Assembly: GCF_900538275.1 (NCBI RefSeq) | Contig: NZ_LR130778.1 | Span: 1,856,001 to 1,920,000, forward strand | Direction of reading: 5' to 3' | DNA: 64,000 nt | Source of the DNA: Petrocella atlantisensis | GTDB taxonomy: Bacteria; Bacillota; Clostridia; Lachnospirales; Vallitaleaceae | Shown here: piece after piece, positions 57,055 through 64,000 of the stretch | Numbering within the stretch: the stretch's first letter is position 1 | How the letters are laid out: every line of letters starts with the position of its first letter | Position numbers and translations under genes: made by a program | Notes under the pieces: generated by a model | Told to the model about the DNA's origin: nothing | Seen by the model: only the letters and a program-made list of their open reading frames with translations | Database searches by the model: none

Positions 57055-58113
57055 ATGAAGAATAAAATGATGACTAAAAGTTTACTAACAACAATCATCT
57101 TGGTGGTCGGACTGGTGAGTAACTCAGTCCAAGCAGCATCCTACACGGATGTAAGTGATAAAGATTGGTTTAAAGCGGATCTTAGTCACATCAGTGCAGA
57201 TTCAAGAGATATTCTAAAAGGCTATCCCGATGGAACATTCAAGCCAGCGAATCCTCTCCAAGTGGACCAGTTTATCAAGTGTCTGGTTGTAGCAGCTGGA
57301 CATAACATTCTACAGGATGAAGAAGGTTATTGGGCTAAGAACCACATCGATAAGGCCATAGAACTTGGTTATGTTCAGTCGGGTGATTTTGATAACTATA
57401 GAAGAAGGATTAACCGAGAAGAGATGGCCACCTTAGTCAGTCGTGCCATAGAAGATCTTGAGACCACAAGTTATACCAAGACAAAAGAAATAGAAGGGTC
57501 TCTCATAGATAGTTATATGGTAGAGGGCAAACATAAAGAAAATGTGTTGAAAGTCTATGAACTGGGCATCATTACAGGGTATCCCGATGGTACCTTCAAG
57601 CCAGAGGTGACCTTAACAAGGGCCGAAGGTATAGCGGTCATCAGGCGTATCATTGATAAAGGTGCAAGAAAACCCTATACAAGCAAAGGCACCAACTACG
57701 CCGACCACTTCAAAGGTGGTAAGCTATGGGTGGATCCGGTTAAAGAAAGTGATGAGAAGAACATTGCAGCAGACTTGAGTATGATTGAAAGTGATAAAAT
57801 TTATTATGACAAACATGGTAGTTATGATTGGGATGATCATTTAGGCGTTATTATTAAATATACAGAAAATGGAAAACCTGTAGACCAACTTAAAGATTTA
57901 GAACGACTTTTACTAAGAAGATTAGAACCGGAAAATGTCAAGATACTTATGGATTATATTAGGTTCAAAGAAGGTTGGCGTGTATTGTTAGATGAAGAGT
58001 ATAAATGGTACAGTATGGACAATTATAAAATAGCAATAGTTGATGAAAGGCAATTGAAAGGGTCAAAATTTGAACGTTCCTTGGATGTTACAGTTCAAAT
58101 GTGGTATGAATAA
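57055..58113 (+). CDS. SLH-domain surface protein
   Basis: A 352-residue exported protein. After a signal peptide (about 1-28, ending VQAAS) come three S-layer homology repeats, marked by LKGYPDGTFKPANPLQVDQF (about 54-73), a divergent second repeat around NREEMATLVSRAI, and ITGYPDGTFKPEVTLTRAE (about 175-193). These bind secondary cell-wall polymers. The last 110 residues have no known domain. Base composition changes near 57765: 30 of 60 bases are G/C at 57661-57720 but 16 of 60 at 57781-57840. It overlaps the next gene by one base. Confidence 0.85.
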   Translation: MKNKMMTKSLLTTIILVVGLVSNSVQAASYTDVSDKDWFKADLSHISADSRDILKGYPDGTFKPANPLQVDQFIKCLVVAAGHNILQDEEGYWAKNHIDKAIELGYVQSGDFDNYRRRINREEMATLVSRAIEDLETTSYTKTKEIEGSLIDSYMVEGKHKENVLKVYELGIITGYPDGTFKPEVTLTRAEGIAVIRRIIDKGARKPYTSKGTNYADHFKGGKLWVDPVKESDEKNIAADLSMIESDKIYYDKHGSYDWDDHLGVIIKYTENGKPVDQLKDLERLLLRRLEPENVKILMDYIRFKEGWRVLLDEEYKWYSMDNYKIAIVDERQLKGSKFERSLDVTVQMWYE

Positions 58114-61100
58114 TGAAGAAGATAGTAATATTATCAATTATGATAATTTATTCGATTTTACTTATTAATCTATCAGAGGTTAAAACATCGTACGCAAGTC
58201 AGACAACCAATTTTATTGATATTTTTAAGCCGAAAATGAATTTAGAGGGAGCTTTAAAAGATGCTAATATTGAGATGAATGAATTGATGGATAGAGATTA
58301 CTTTTTTTATAGAATTTACGATGCAGAAATAAATAAATTTGTAGAAATCGATGCTAACGAAGATATATGGCAGGAATATGGCATATTCTCAACAAAGGCA
58401 CCATCAGGAAAATATAAGTTCATCAATGAGCTGCAGGCCTATCAAGATATTCCTAACAGTCAGTGGGAATTCATTGGTTATAATATCATGCCGGAACCGG
58501 TGCCTAATCCTTATTATACTCCAGATAGTGTACCTAAAACACAGATTATGGGCAGGTGGAAATGGGTACAAAATCCGGAAATATTTTTGAAAAATAATAA
58601 AGCCCTCGCATCTTACCTTTCTCTCAATTACAAAGATGCCCTCACCCCAACCGACCGAGATGAACTGGCCAATCAGATCATCGCAGCTCTAAAAGTCAAA
58701 TATGGACCACTCTTTGACGAGGATATGGCAAAGGCAGAAGGTACCGATGTATGGCTTGGTCGTGCCGGTATCATCATACCACCCACCAAGGTTTCAAGAG
58801 GGGTTGTCCGCCTGTGGCACAGTAACGGAGATTGGTACACCAGTATCACCCTAAACCCACTCTACCACTTTGTCCCTGACTTTAAGATCCTCTATGATGG
58901 TATGGATCATACCGATGATGTGGTTCTAGCAGAAGAACGTCCGCTACCCATCAGCCTCCTTAACACCACGGACATAGGCAAAGAAGAAGTGACCGAGTCT
59001 CTAAGATGGTTGGTGAACGGTAGTCTCCATCACGAAGATACCACCCCTTATGATCATCTAAGCATCAAGGCAGCAGGTCTAGAACTTCAGATAGAAGCGG
59101 CCACCACCATCACCCTAGAAGTCAAAGTAAAGGGTAACCCAGAAGTACGAAGGGTAGAACATCATATCACACCGGTGGTAGAAGACATCACCCTACCGGG
59201 TGACATGAGTGTCCTACCAGGTATAGGGGACCTGGTCATCGGCTCTGTAGCAAGAGGCAAAGAGATCTTTGATGTAACACAAGGCATCCCAACAGGAGAA
59301 GCCTTATATGCCCATCTAAGTGGTGACAGTTATAGAGCCGGTTATACTCCAAAGACCGTAGAAGGCACCAAGACCTTCGTCGCCACCATCAGCGGCAGCT
59401 ATGAAGAAGAAGACGGAACAGAGACCTCCTTTTCAAGAAGCATCAACGTCAGTAGAAGCTATAGTTACCTGGACATAGACAACTACTACCTCTATACCAT
59501 TGATAAAGCACATATCTATAACTACGGTCTAAAAGACGAAAAGATCACCTTATATCCCAAAAACTATCAGGTCACCACCAGTCATAGTCCGGGCGTCATC
59601 CTAAAGCACCCGACCAACAGAAGTGCTTCTGTAGGAAAAGTCACCAAAGGCTATAACTTTATGGGCAAAGCCCAATCCATGATTGACCACTACGTCACCA
59701 AAGACGGACAAATCACCATAAACGCCAAAACCATCACCGTACCTGAACCCTTACCACCGGCACCAAAAACCAAACCCGAAACCTTATATGCCACAGGTCA
59801 GATCATCTTAAGTACCCTAGCCAACAAAAAAGACCAGCCTTCAAGAGCAGAACTGGTCTATCAATTAAACTACGACATAAACAGTGCAAGGCCACAGACC
59901 CATATCACCCACATCCCAGGTAACCCAGTTACCGTACACACACCGGTGGTCTGTTATCCTACCATCACCACCCAGCTACAAGACGTATTGACCCTAAGAC
60001 CGGAAAGAAACAAAACCCAGCTCGTACTAGGAGAAGCCTTCACCTTAAGTTACCCAGCCACAGGACAGCACCTGAATATACCCGGCTATGGCAACAGAAG
60101 CTATGAGAAGACCACCTCAAACAAACAAGTGCGGTTTAGCTTTGATGTCTATACCGGCACAGATGATACCGGAACCTTCATACCGGCAGGCATATGGCAT
60201 GATGTAAAGTTAAACACAAATACAAATACAAATACAAACGCAGAAGCTACATACTATCTGCCCAGTCATAACCGAGAAACCACCACCGGACAGGTCCAAT
60301 TCAGAAGTTTGCCCATTAACCTGCCAAGTCTTTTAGCCCCTCATAACTTCGCTTACAACAAAGACATAGAGGCCTATAAAGCCGTAGCAGAAATACCTGT
60401 AGAGCTCTCAGGTACACTTTCGAACTTCACCATCACAGGCATCACCGATCCGGCTTGGGTAGACCACTTCAAACAAGCAAACAGCACCTTTAGAGCAGCA
60501 GATTTACCGGTCATGGCCGGTAAAAACAACCAACAAGGCATGTCAGATCAAGCCGTTAAGCTGGGGTACAAGATTCGCTTTAGCCTAGAAACCAACGGTG
60601 ACATGACCGGTAATGATGATATCCTACTCATCACCCCAAGCTATAATCACATAGATGAAAGTGGCACAAGACAGCCGGTGGATCTGTACTATGAAACAAG
60701 CCAAGGCTTTATAAAGCTTGGCAGTGACAAAGACACCATGACAAACACCATGGTCCTCAACGATCCGGCAAGAAAGCTACAAGAAGAAACCATACAAAAC
60801 ACCGTCAAAGTCCTAAGCGCCCAGAAAAGAAACAACGGCTTCACAGAAGCCGACTATCTAAAGATCTTCACCGGTCAGTATCAAAAAGACCTGGCCTATA
60901 AAGACAAGTTGCTGTTAACAGAAGCCCAAAAGCTTTATATCGGTACCAGCAGTCAGAGCCCTAAAGAACTGCCCCAAAGTCTCATTCTAGAAGCAAGACA
61001 GAAATGGTATGGAGAATTCTATCTACCAAGCCAAACGGTGGTTGTACCAAAGGGACTGAATCTATCCACATACAGCCGTCTAAAAATAGGAGAAGCCCCC

Positions 61101-61331
61101 TTTATTACAAAAGGTTATATCGCTGTGAACTTTGACATAAAAGGCTATCACAACATCAAGAGCTTAAAAGACCTAGAGACCCTAGAGGCCTATAACACCT
61201 ATAAAACAGCAGATCTTGGCAACGCATGGGCAAAAGAAGGCTATAAAACAAACATAGCCGGTATCAGCCTAATGGAAGGGGATGTGGTCTTCTACCATGT
61301 GGATCGTAGGGCCAGTGGCCATTATCGATAA
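58113..61331 (+). CDS. Large secreted protein, DUF5704-like
   Basis: A 1072-residue exported protein with a signal peptide (MKKIVILSIMIIYSILLINL, cleavage near SYA). It is mostly beta-rich; WYGEFYLPSQTVVVPKGL and a C-terminal EGDVVFYHVDRRASG resemble the uncharacterised DUF5704 group, which I recall only loosely. A NTNTNTNTN tract (bases 60211-60240) interrupts the middle. It is coupled to the SLH gene (TAATG), which suggests the SLH protein anchors or escorts it. The first 480 bases are AT-rich, the rest near 50% G/C with C well above G on the coding strand, unlike neighbouring plus-strand genes. Function unknown. Confidence 0.75.
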   Translation: MKKIVILSIMIIYSILLINLSEVKTSYASQTTNFIDIFKPKMNLEGALKDANIEMNELMDRDYFFYRIYDAEINKFVEIDANEDIWQEYGIFSTKAPSGKYKFINELQAYQDIPNSQWEFIGYNIMPEPVPNPYYTPDSVPKTQIMGRWKWVQNPEIFLKNNKALASYLSLNYKDALTPTDRDELANQIIAALKVKYGPLFDEDMAKAEGTDVWLGRAGIIIPPTKVSRGVVRLWHSNGDWYTSITLNPLYHFVPDFKILYDGMDHTDDVVLAEERPLPISLLNTTDIGKEEVTESLRWLVNGSLHHEDTTPYDHLSIKAAGLELQIEAATTITLEVKVKGNPEVRRVEHHITPVVEDITLPGDMSVLPGIGDLVIGSVARGKEIFDVTQGIPTGEALYAHLSGDSYRAGYTPKTVEGTKTFVATISGSYEEEDGTETSFSRSINVSRSYSYLDIDNYYLYTIDKAHIYNYGLKDEKITLYPKNYQVTTSHSPGVILKHPTNRSASVGKVTKGYNFMGKAQSMIDHYVTKDGQITINAKTITVPEPLPPAPKTKPETLYATGQIILSTLANKKDQPSRAELVYQLNYDINSARPQTHITHIPGNPVTVHTPVVCYPTITTQLQDVLTLRPERNKTQLVLGEAFTLSYPATGQHLNIPGYGNRSYEKTTSNKQVRFSFDVYTGTDDTGTFIPAGIWHDVKLNTNTNTNTNAEATYYLPSHNRETTTGQVQFRSLPINLPSLLAPHNFAYNKDIEAYKAVAEIPVELSGTLSNFTITGITDPAWVDHFKQANSTFRAADLPVMAGKNNQQGMSDQAVKLGYKIRFSLETNGDMTGNDDILLITPSYNHIDESGTRQPVDLYYETSQGFIKLGSDKDTMTNTMVLNDPARKLQEETIQNTVKVLSAQKRNNGFTEADYLKIFTGQYQKDLAYKDKLLLTEAQKLYIGTSSQSPKELPQSLILEARQKWYGEFYLPSQTVVVPKGLNLSTYSRLKIGEAPFITKGYIAVNFDIKGYHNIKSLKDLETLEAYNTYKTADLGNAWAKEGYKTNIAGISLMEGDVVFYHVDRRASGHYR

Positions 61332-61360
61332 TCATAAATTAAAATAAAGAGTAGAACTGA

Positions 61361-61400
61361 AAAGAGTCTTAGGGCATAGGATATGCACTCAAGACTCTTT
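61361..61400. terminator. Bidirectional terminator between convergent genes
   Basis: AAAGAGTCTT (61361-61370) pairs with AAGACTCTTT (61391-61400), with an inner GCATA / TATGC stem. T-runs are short on both sides. Confidence 0.7.
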
Positions 61401-61425
61401 GTCTTAGTAAGAAACACAAGCGTTA

Positions 61426-61722
61426 CTAAAAATCACCCTTTTTATGCTTTTTCTTCTTATCCTCAATGACCTCAATCTCAAAATAATCAAAATCAATGGT
61501 TTCGATAAAATGATCATTATAGAACCGAGTTTTTCTAAAGCGTGCATAGTCTTTTTCATTATCAGATAGCCACATAGGCATCTCAATATCAAAATGCAAA
61601 GTCAAGAATTCCAGACCCTTTTTTAAACTAGTCGGACTTGCAATGTCCCCATCTTCAAGTTCAAAAACATAGTCAGACCGGAATCGACTATCTATCATAA
61701 TTTTTCCCCATAAACGATACAT
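61426..61722 (-). CDS. Small conserved protein of unknown function
   Basis: A 98-residue acidic/basic soluble protein starting MYRLWGKIMIDSRFRSDYVFE-like (MYRLWGKIMIDSRFRSD) with MPMWLSDNEKDYARFRKTRF in the middle and a Lys-rich tail. I have a recollection of similar small MYRLWGK proteins in Clostridia, but no function. ATG 61722 has ATGAGGA upstream; an in-frame ATG 12 bases earlier is less likely. It is 29 bases after the proton-channel gene and likely in its operon. Confidence 0.75.
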   Translation of the reverse strand: MYRLWGKIMIDSRFRSDYVFELEDGDIASPTSLKKGLEFLTLHFDIEMPMWLSDNEKDYARFRKTRFYNDHFIETIDFDYFEIEVIEDKKKKHKKGDF

Positions 61723-61751
61723 AATAATCCTCATTTCATTAAAGTAGTATT

Positions 61752-63335
61752 TTACTGTACAAGTAGCAAATAAGAGAGTAATCCTGTAAAGAACAATGTA
61801 ATGATTAGAATGAGCTCGTTAAAGCTTAATTCAAGTTGGCGAATGGTTTGGAAGAAATGGTACCTCTTATAAATATATTCATAGAATAGATAACCCATAC
61901 CTAAGCTCATAAAATAAACTAAGGACTTCTCTACATATTGCAGAGCTTCAATTTGAATATTAAGATCAAAAAGCCAATTAATTAAAAACTGGCCGCCAAT
62001 ACCGCCAAGAAGACATAATCCAGCCAAAGATATAAGTGCTATTTTCTGATTCCAAGGCGGTGTTTTTGCTTTCTTAGAATTACCAAAAAACATTGAGGTG
62101 TATTTCATCAGATAAGTAATGGTTGCAATATTGATGATAATAAGACCATATTCCAATAGTTGGATGGAACCACTACCCTTTTTGATTAAGTACTTTGAAA
62201 TACTACCATTAAATAGTGGCGCACCACTAATACCAAGGAGTGCAAAACATATAATAATTGTTACAAAAGGCATACGCTTATAGAGTCCCCTTATTTTTCT
62301 TATATCCCGAGTATCATATTCTTCAATAATCATACCAGCAGTTAGAAAAAGAGTCGACTTAAAAATAGCATGACTAAGAAGGTGGTAAATAGAACCATAA
62401 TAACTATAATCGGATGATAATGAAAGACCGAAAACAATAAGTCCAACCTGACTGATTGTTGAATAAGTCAGTATTAAGCGTAAGTCCGTTTGAGAAAGGG
62501 CCAAGATAAAACCGAGTATGGAAATTATGAATCCCAAACTCAGAAAAAGTGAATCGGTATGAATTGCAGAGGAAAAAGTATCCTGAATTCTAATGAAGAG
62601 ATAAAGGCTACTGGTTACATATATACCGGAAAGCACTGAGGACACAATGGAAGGCGCAGAAGGTGTACCATGTGCTCTTGGTAAGGGTAACAATGCTGAC
62701 TTTAAGACAATCGGTGTTATGATCAACGTATAGGGTAGAATCAAACTGGGTACACTCACAACATAAGTCAACTGATGTTTAATGAGGGTCAGGTCAAGCG
62801 TTCCAAAAATCTTATAGATATATCCGACACCAAGTAAGAAGAAAGCCATAGATACAAGATTAATAAGTAAATATAAAATACCGTCATAAATACTATGACT
62901 GGTTTTTTTGTACATGATAAGTATGCTAACGGTGATTGTAGAAACTTCAATTAAAGCATACAAATTAAATAAATCATTAGATAGAAAGATACCATTGATT
63001 AGACCTTGAAGTACTAAAAAAAGAAAGAGGAAGAGTTTGTTCATATATGACTTGTGATAATTAAAAAGCAACATAATGGGGAAAAAGATGCATGACAAAA
63101 GGATAAATATAATGTTGATTTTGTCTGCTACCAGATTGATACCCATATCTATCGTATTATCGCCAAAACTGTAGAGGATATCACCAAAAGTGTAGACATT
63201 AAAGGCGGTATATAAAGCCATGAGAAACAATAACAATTGGGTGAGAGCAAGTAAATATCCGGTAAGTTGACGTTTGTTCAAATAAGCAACTATTGAGGAA
63301 AGTATAGGTAATAGAACCAACCAAAATAAAAACAT
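61752..63335 (-). CDS. Proton-conducting membrane transporter, MrpD/NuoM-N family
   Basis: A 527-residue antiporter-like subunit with about 14 membrane segments. Residues of the proton path are in place: Glu130 in LFNLYALIEVSTIT, Lys212 in IVLKSALLPLPRAHG, and His322/Lys326 in HLLSHAIFKSTLF. Such subunits work in Mrp Na+/H+ antiporters, complex I or membrane-bound hydrogenases. GGAGGCGC precedes ATG 63335. A near paralogue lies directly upstream. Other Mrp/Nuo genes are probably beyond the right edge. Confidence 0.88.
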   Translation of the reverse strand: MFLFWLVLLPILSSIVAYLNKRQLTGYLLALTQLLLFLMALYTAFNVYTFGDILYSFGDNTIDMGINLVADKINIIFILLSCIFFPIMLLFNYHKSYMNKLFLFLFLVLQGLINGIFLSNDLFNLYALIEVSTITVSILIMYKKTSHSIYDGILYLLINLVSMAFFLLGVGYIYKIFGTLDLTLIKHQLTYVVSVPSLILPYTLIITPIVLKSALLPLPRAHGTPSAPSIVSSVLSGIYVTSSLYLFIRIQDTFSSAIHTDSLFLSLGFIISILGFILALSQTDLRLILTYSTISQVGLIVFGLSLSSDYSYYGSIYHLLSHAIFKSTLFLTAGMIIEEYDTRDIRKIRGLYKRMPFVTIIICFALLGISGAPLFNGSISKYLIKKGSGSIQLLEYGLIIINIATITYLMKYTSMFFGNSKKAKTPPWNQKIALISLAGLCLLGGIGGQFLINWLFDLNIQIEALQYVEKSLVYFMSLGMGYLFYEYIYKRYHFFQTIRQLELSFNELILIITLFFTGLLSYLLLVQ

Positions 63336-63352
63336 TTTGCGCCTCCTTGCCC

Positions 63353-63371
63353 TAGTTTTGACACCTCAACC
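63353..63371. repeat. R2-type end between the two proton-channel genes
   Basis: TAGTTTTGACACCTCAACC matches the R2 end consensus and abuts the stop codon of the upstream paralogue. Confidence 0.5.
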
Positions 63372-64000
63372 TTAATAAGTAACAAGTAAAAAACTCAAAA
63401 AACTTCCAAAGAAAAAAACAATCGTAAAGATGATTTCATTAAAGCTGAGTTCGATTTCACGCATAGTCTTAAAAAAATGTATCTTAGGATACCAATATTT
63501 GAAGAAAATATACCCTATAAGGAGGCTTATTAAATAGACACCGCCTTTATTTACAAGATCCGAGAAACTTAAATCTATATCTAAGTCAAAAAGGATGCCA
63601 ACAAACCACTGACCCAAGAGCCCACCTAAAATACAGGCAAAAGCTAATACGCTTAAAGCAACTTTTTGATTCCATCTAACAGAGTGACCCTTCTGCTGAT
63701 TACCGGTTAATATAGTAGCATACTTAATGTAGGTGATGATGGTTCCAAGGTTAATAAAGAGGAGTCCGTATTCCAGATAAGATTGATAAGAGATACCCTT
63801 TTGAATGAGAGATTTTGAAACACTACCATTAAAAAGAGGGGCACCGGTTATACCCATGATGGCGATGACCACAATTATGGCTACAAAAGGCATGCGTTTA
63901 AAAAGCCCTTTGATTTTCCGAATATCCCTAGTTTCATATTTCTCAATAATCATACCGGCAGTCAAGAATAAGGTCGCCTTAAAAACAGCATGGTTCATGA
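63372..64000 (-). CDS. Proton-conducting membrane transporter, partial paralogue
   Basis: The C-terminal 208 or so residues of a second MrpD/NuoM-N subunit; the gene continues past the right edge, since the first visible residues (NHAVFKATLFLTAGMIIE) correspond to residue 321 onwards of the protein at 61752. The two are clearly paralogous over their whole shared length (for example TRDIRKIKGLFKRMPF versus TRDIRKIRGLYKRMPF). The apparent ATG at 63998 is internal, not the true start. Tandem arrangement indicates a multi-subunit complex. Confidence 0.88.
   Translation of the reverse strand, partial: MNHAVFKATLFLTAGMIIEKYETRDIRKIKGLFKRMPFVAIIVVIAIMGITGAPLFNGSVSKSLIQKGISYQSYLEYGLLFINLGTIITYIKYATILTGNQQKGHSVRWNQKVALSVLAFACILGGLLGQWFVGILFDLDIDLSFSDLVNKGGVYLISLLIGYIFFKYWYPKIHFFKTMREIELSFNEIIFTIVFFFGSFLSFLLVTY

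Noticed and set aside
63998-64000. ATG at the right edge as a true gene start
   Set aside because: Alignment with the neighbouring paralogue shows about 320 residues are missing on the N-terminal side, so the gene simply runs off the window.

Overview
The window is an AT-rich stretch of a low-GC Gram-positive chromosome centred on the replication origin. The gene order rpmH / dnaA-dnaN-yaaA-recF-gyrB-gyrA on one side and rnpA-yidD-yidC-jag-mnmE-mnmG-rsmG-noc ... parA-parB on the other is the classical Firmicutes origin layout. Class I two-subunit fumarase, glycyl-radical enzymes, a DUF4446 gene after parB, SLH-domain proteins and a clostridial-style fab/acc cluster point to an anaerobic member of class Clostridia, possibly a Lachnospirales/Vallitalea-like lineage. 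That last placement is inference only. Genes left of about 19.1 kb run almost entirely on the minus strand and genes right of 19.8 kb mostly on the plus strand, so both arms are transcribed away from the origin.

Layout. 1-6.8 kb (minus): a BMP-family nucleoside-type ABC transporter (lipoprotein, ATPase, two permeases, the last cut by the window edge) with a YjjI-type glycyl radical enzyme and its YjjW-type activase lying between the lipoprotein and the ATPase. 7.1-8.5 kb: fumarase alpha and beta. 8.8-10.2 kb: secreted CAP/SLH protein. 10.4-19.05 kb: gyrA, gyrB, recF, yaaA, dnaN, dnaA. 17.4-17.7 and 19.05-19.8 kb: two origin segments with DnaA boxes. 19.8-27.7 kb: rpmH to noc plus a GNAT gene. 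27.8-30.75 kb: alpha/beta hydrolase and a DegS/DegU-type two-component pair. 30.8-31.4 kb: tandem structured repeats. 31.46-33.7 kb: two parS sites, parA, parB, DUF4446. 33.8-36.6 kb: HAD phosphatase, ArsR regulator, degenerate HD-GYP protein, rsmA. 36.7-38.3 kb: DUF1700/DUF4097 pair. 38.4-46.9 kb: the fatty acid synthesis operon fabH-acpP-fabD-fabG-fabF-accB-fabZ-accC-accD-accA behind a promoter that carries a FabT-like palindrome. 46.96 kb: a 40-residue membrane microprotein. 47.35-49.8 kb: pgi, an OhrR-like regulator, a PspC protein. 50.4-56.8 kb: sugar ABC transporter operon with a TIM-barrel epimerase, PfkB kinase and DeoR regulator. 57-61.3 kb: an SLH protein and a 1072-residue secreted protein with strikingly mosaic base composition. 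61.4-64 kb (minus): a small conserved protein and two tandem Mrp/Nuo-type proton-channel subunits, the second cut by the right edge.

The least explained features are two families of short interspersed repeats. The first, called R1 here, is about 124 bp. It occurs as three clusters at 8.56-8.79, 30.84-31.42 and 49.91-50.15 kb, each starting directly after the T-tract of an intrinsic terminator, in the same orientation as the upstream gene, and each complete unit ends in its own terminator-like mini-hairpin. The second, R2, is a palindromic element with TAGTTTTGAC-type ends scattered through intergenic gaps. Other items of interest are the glycyl radical pair embedded in a nucleoside transporter operon, a DnaA-trio-like unwinding element in the dnaA-dnaN spacer, a 48-bp palindrome upstream of dnaA, an HD-GYP protein lacking the HD histidine, and the C-rich coding strand of the large secreted protein gene. 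No rRNA, tRNA, CRISPR array, prophage or transposase gene was recognised. All coordinates and motifs were read by eye; no database search was run.
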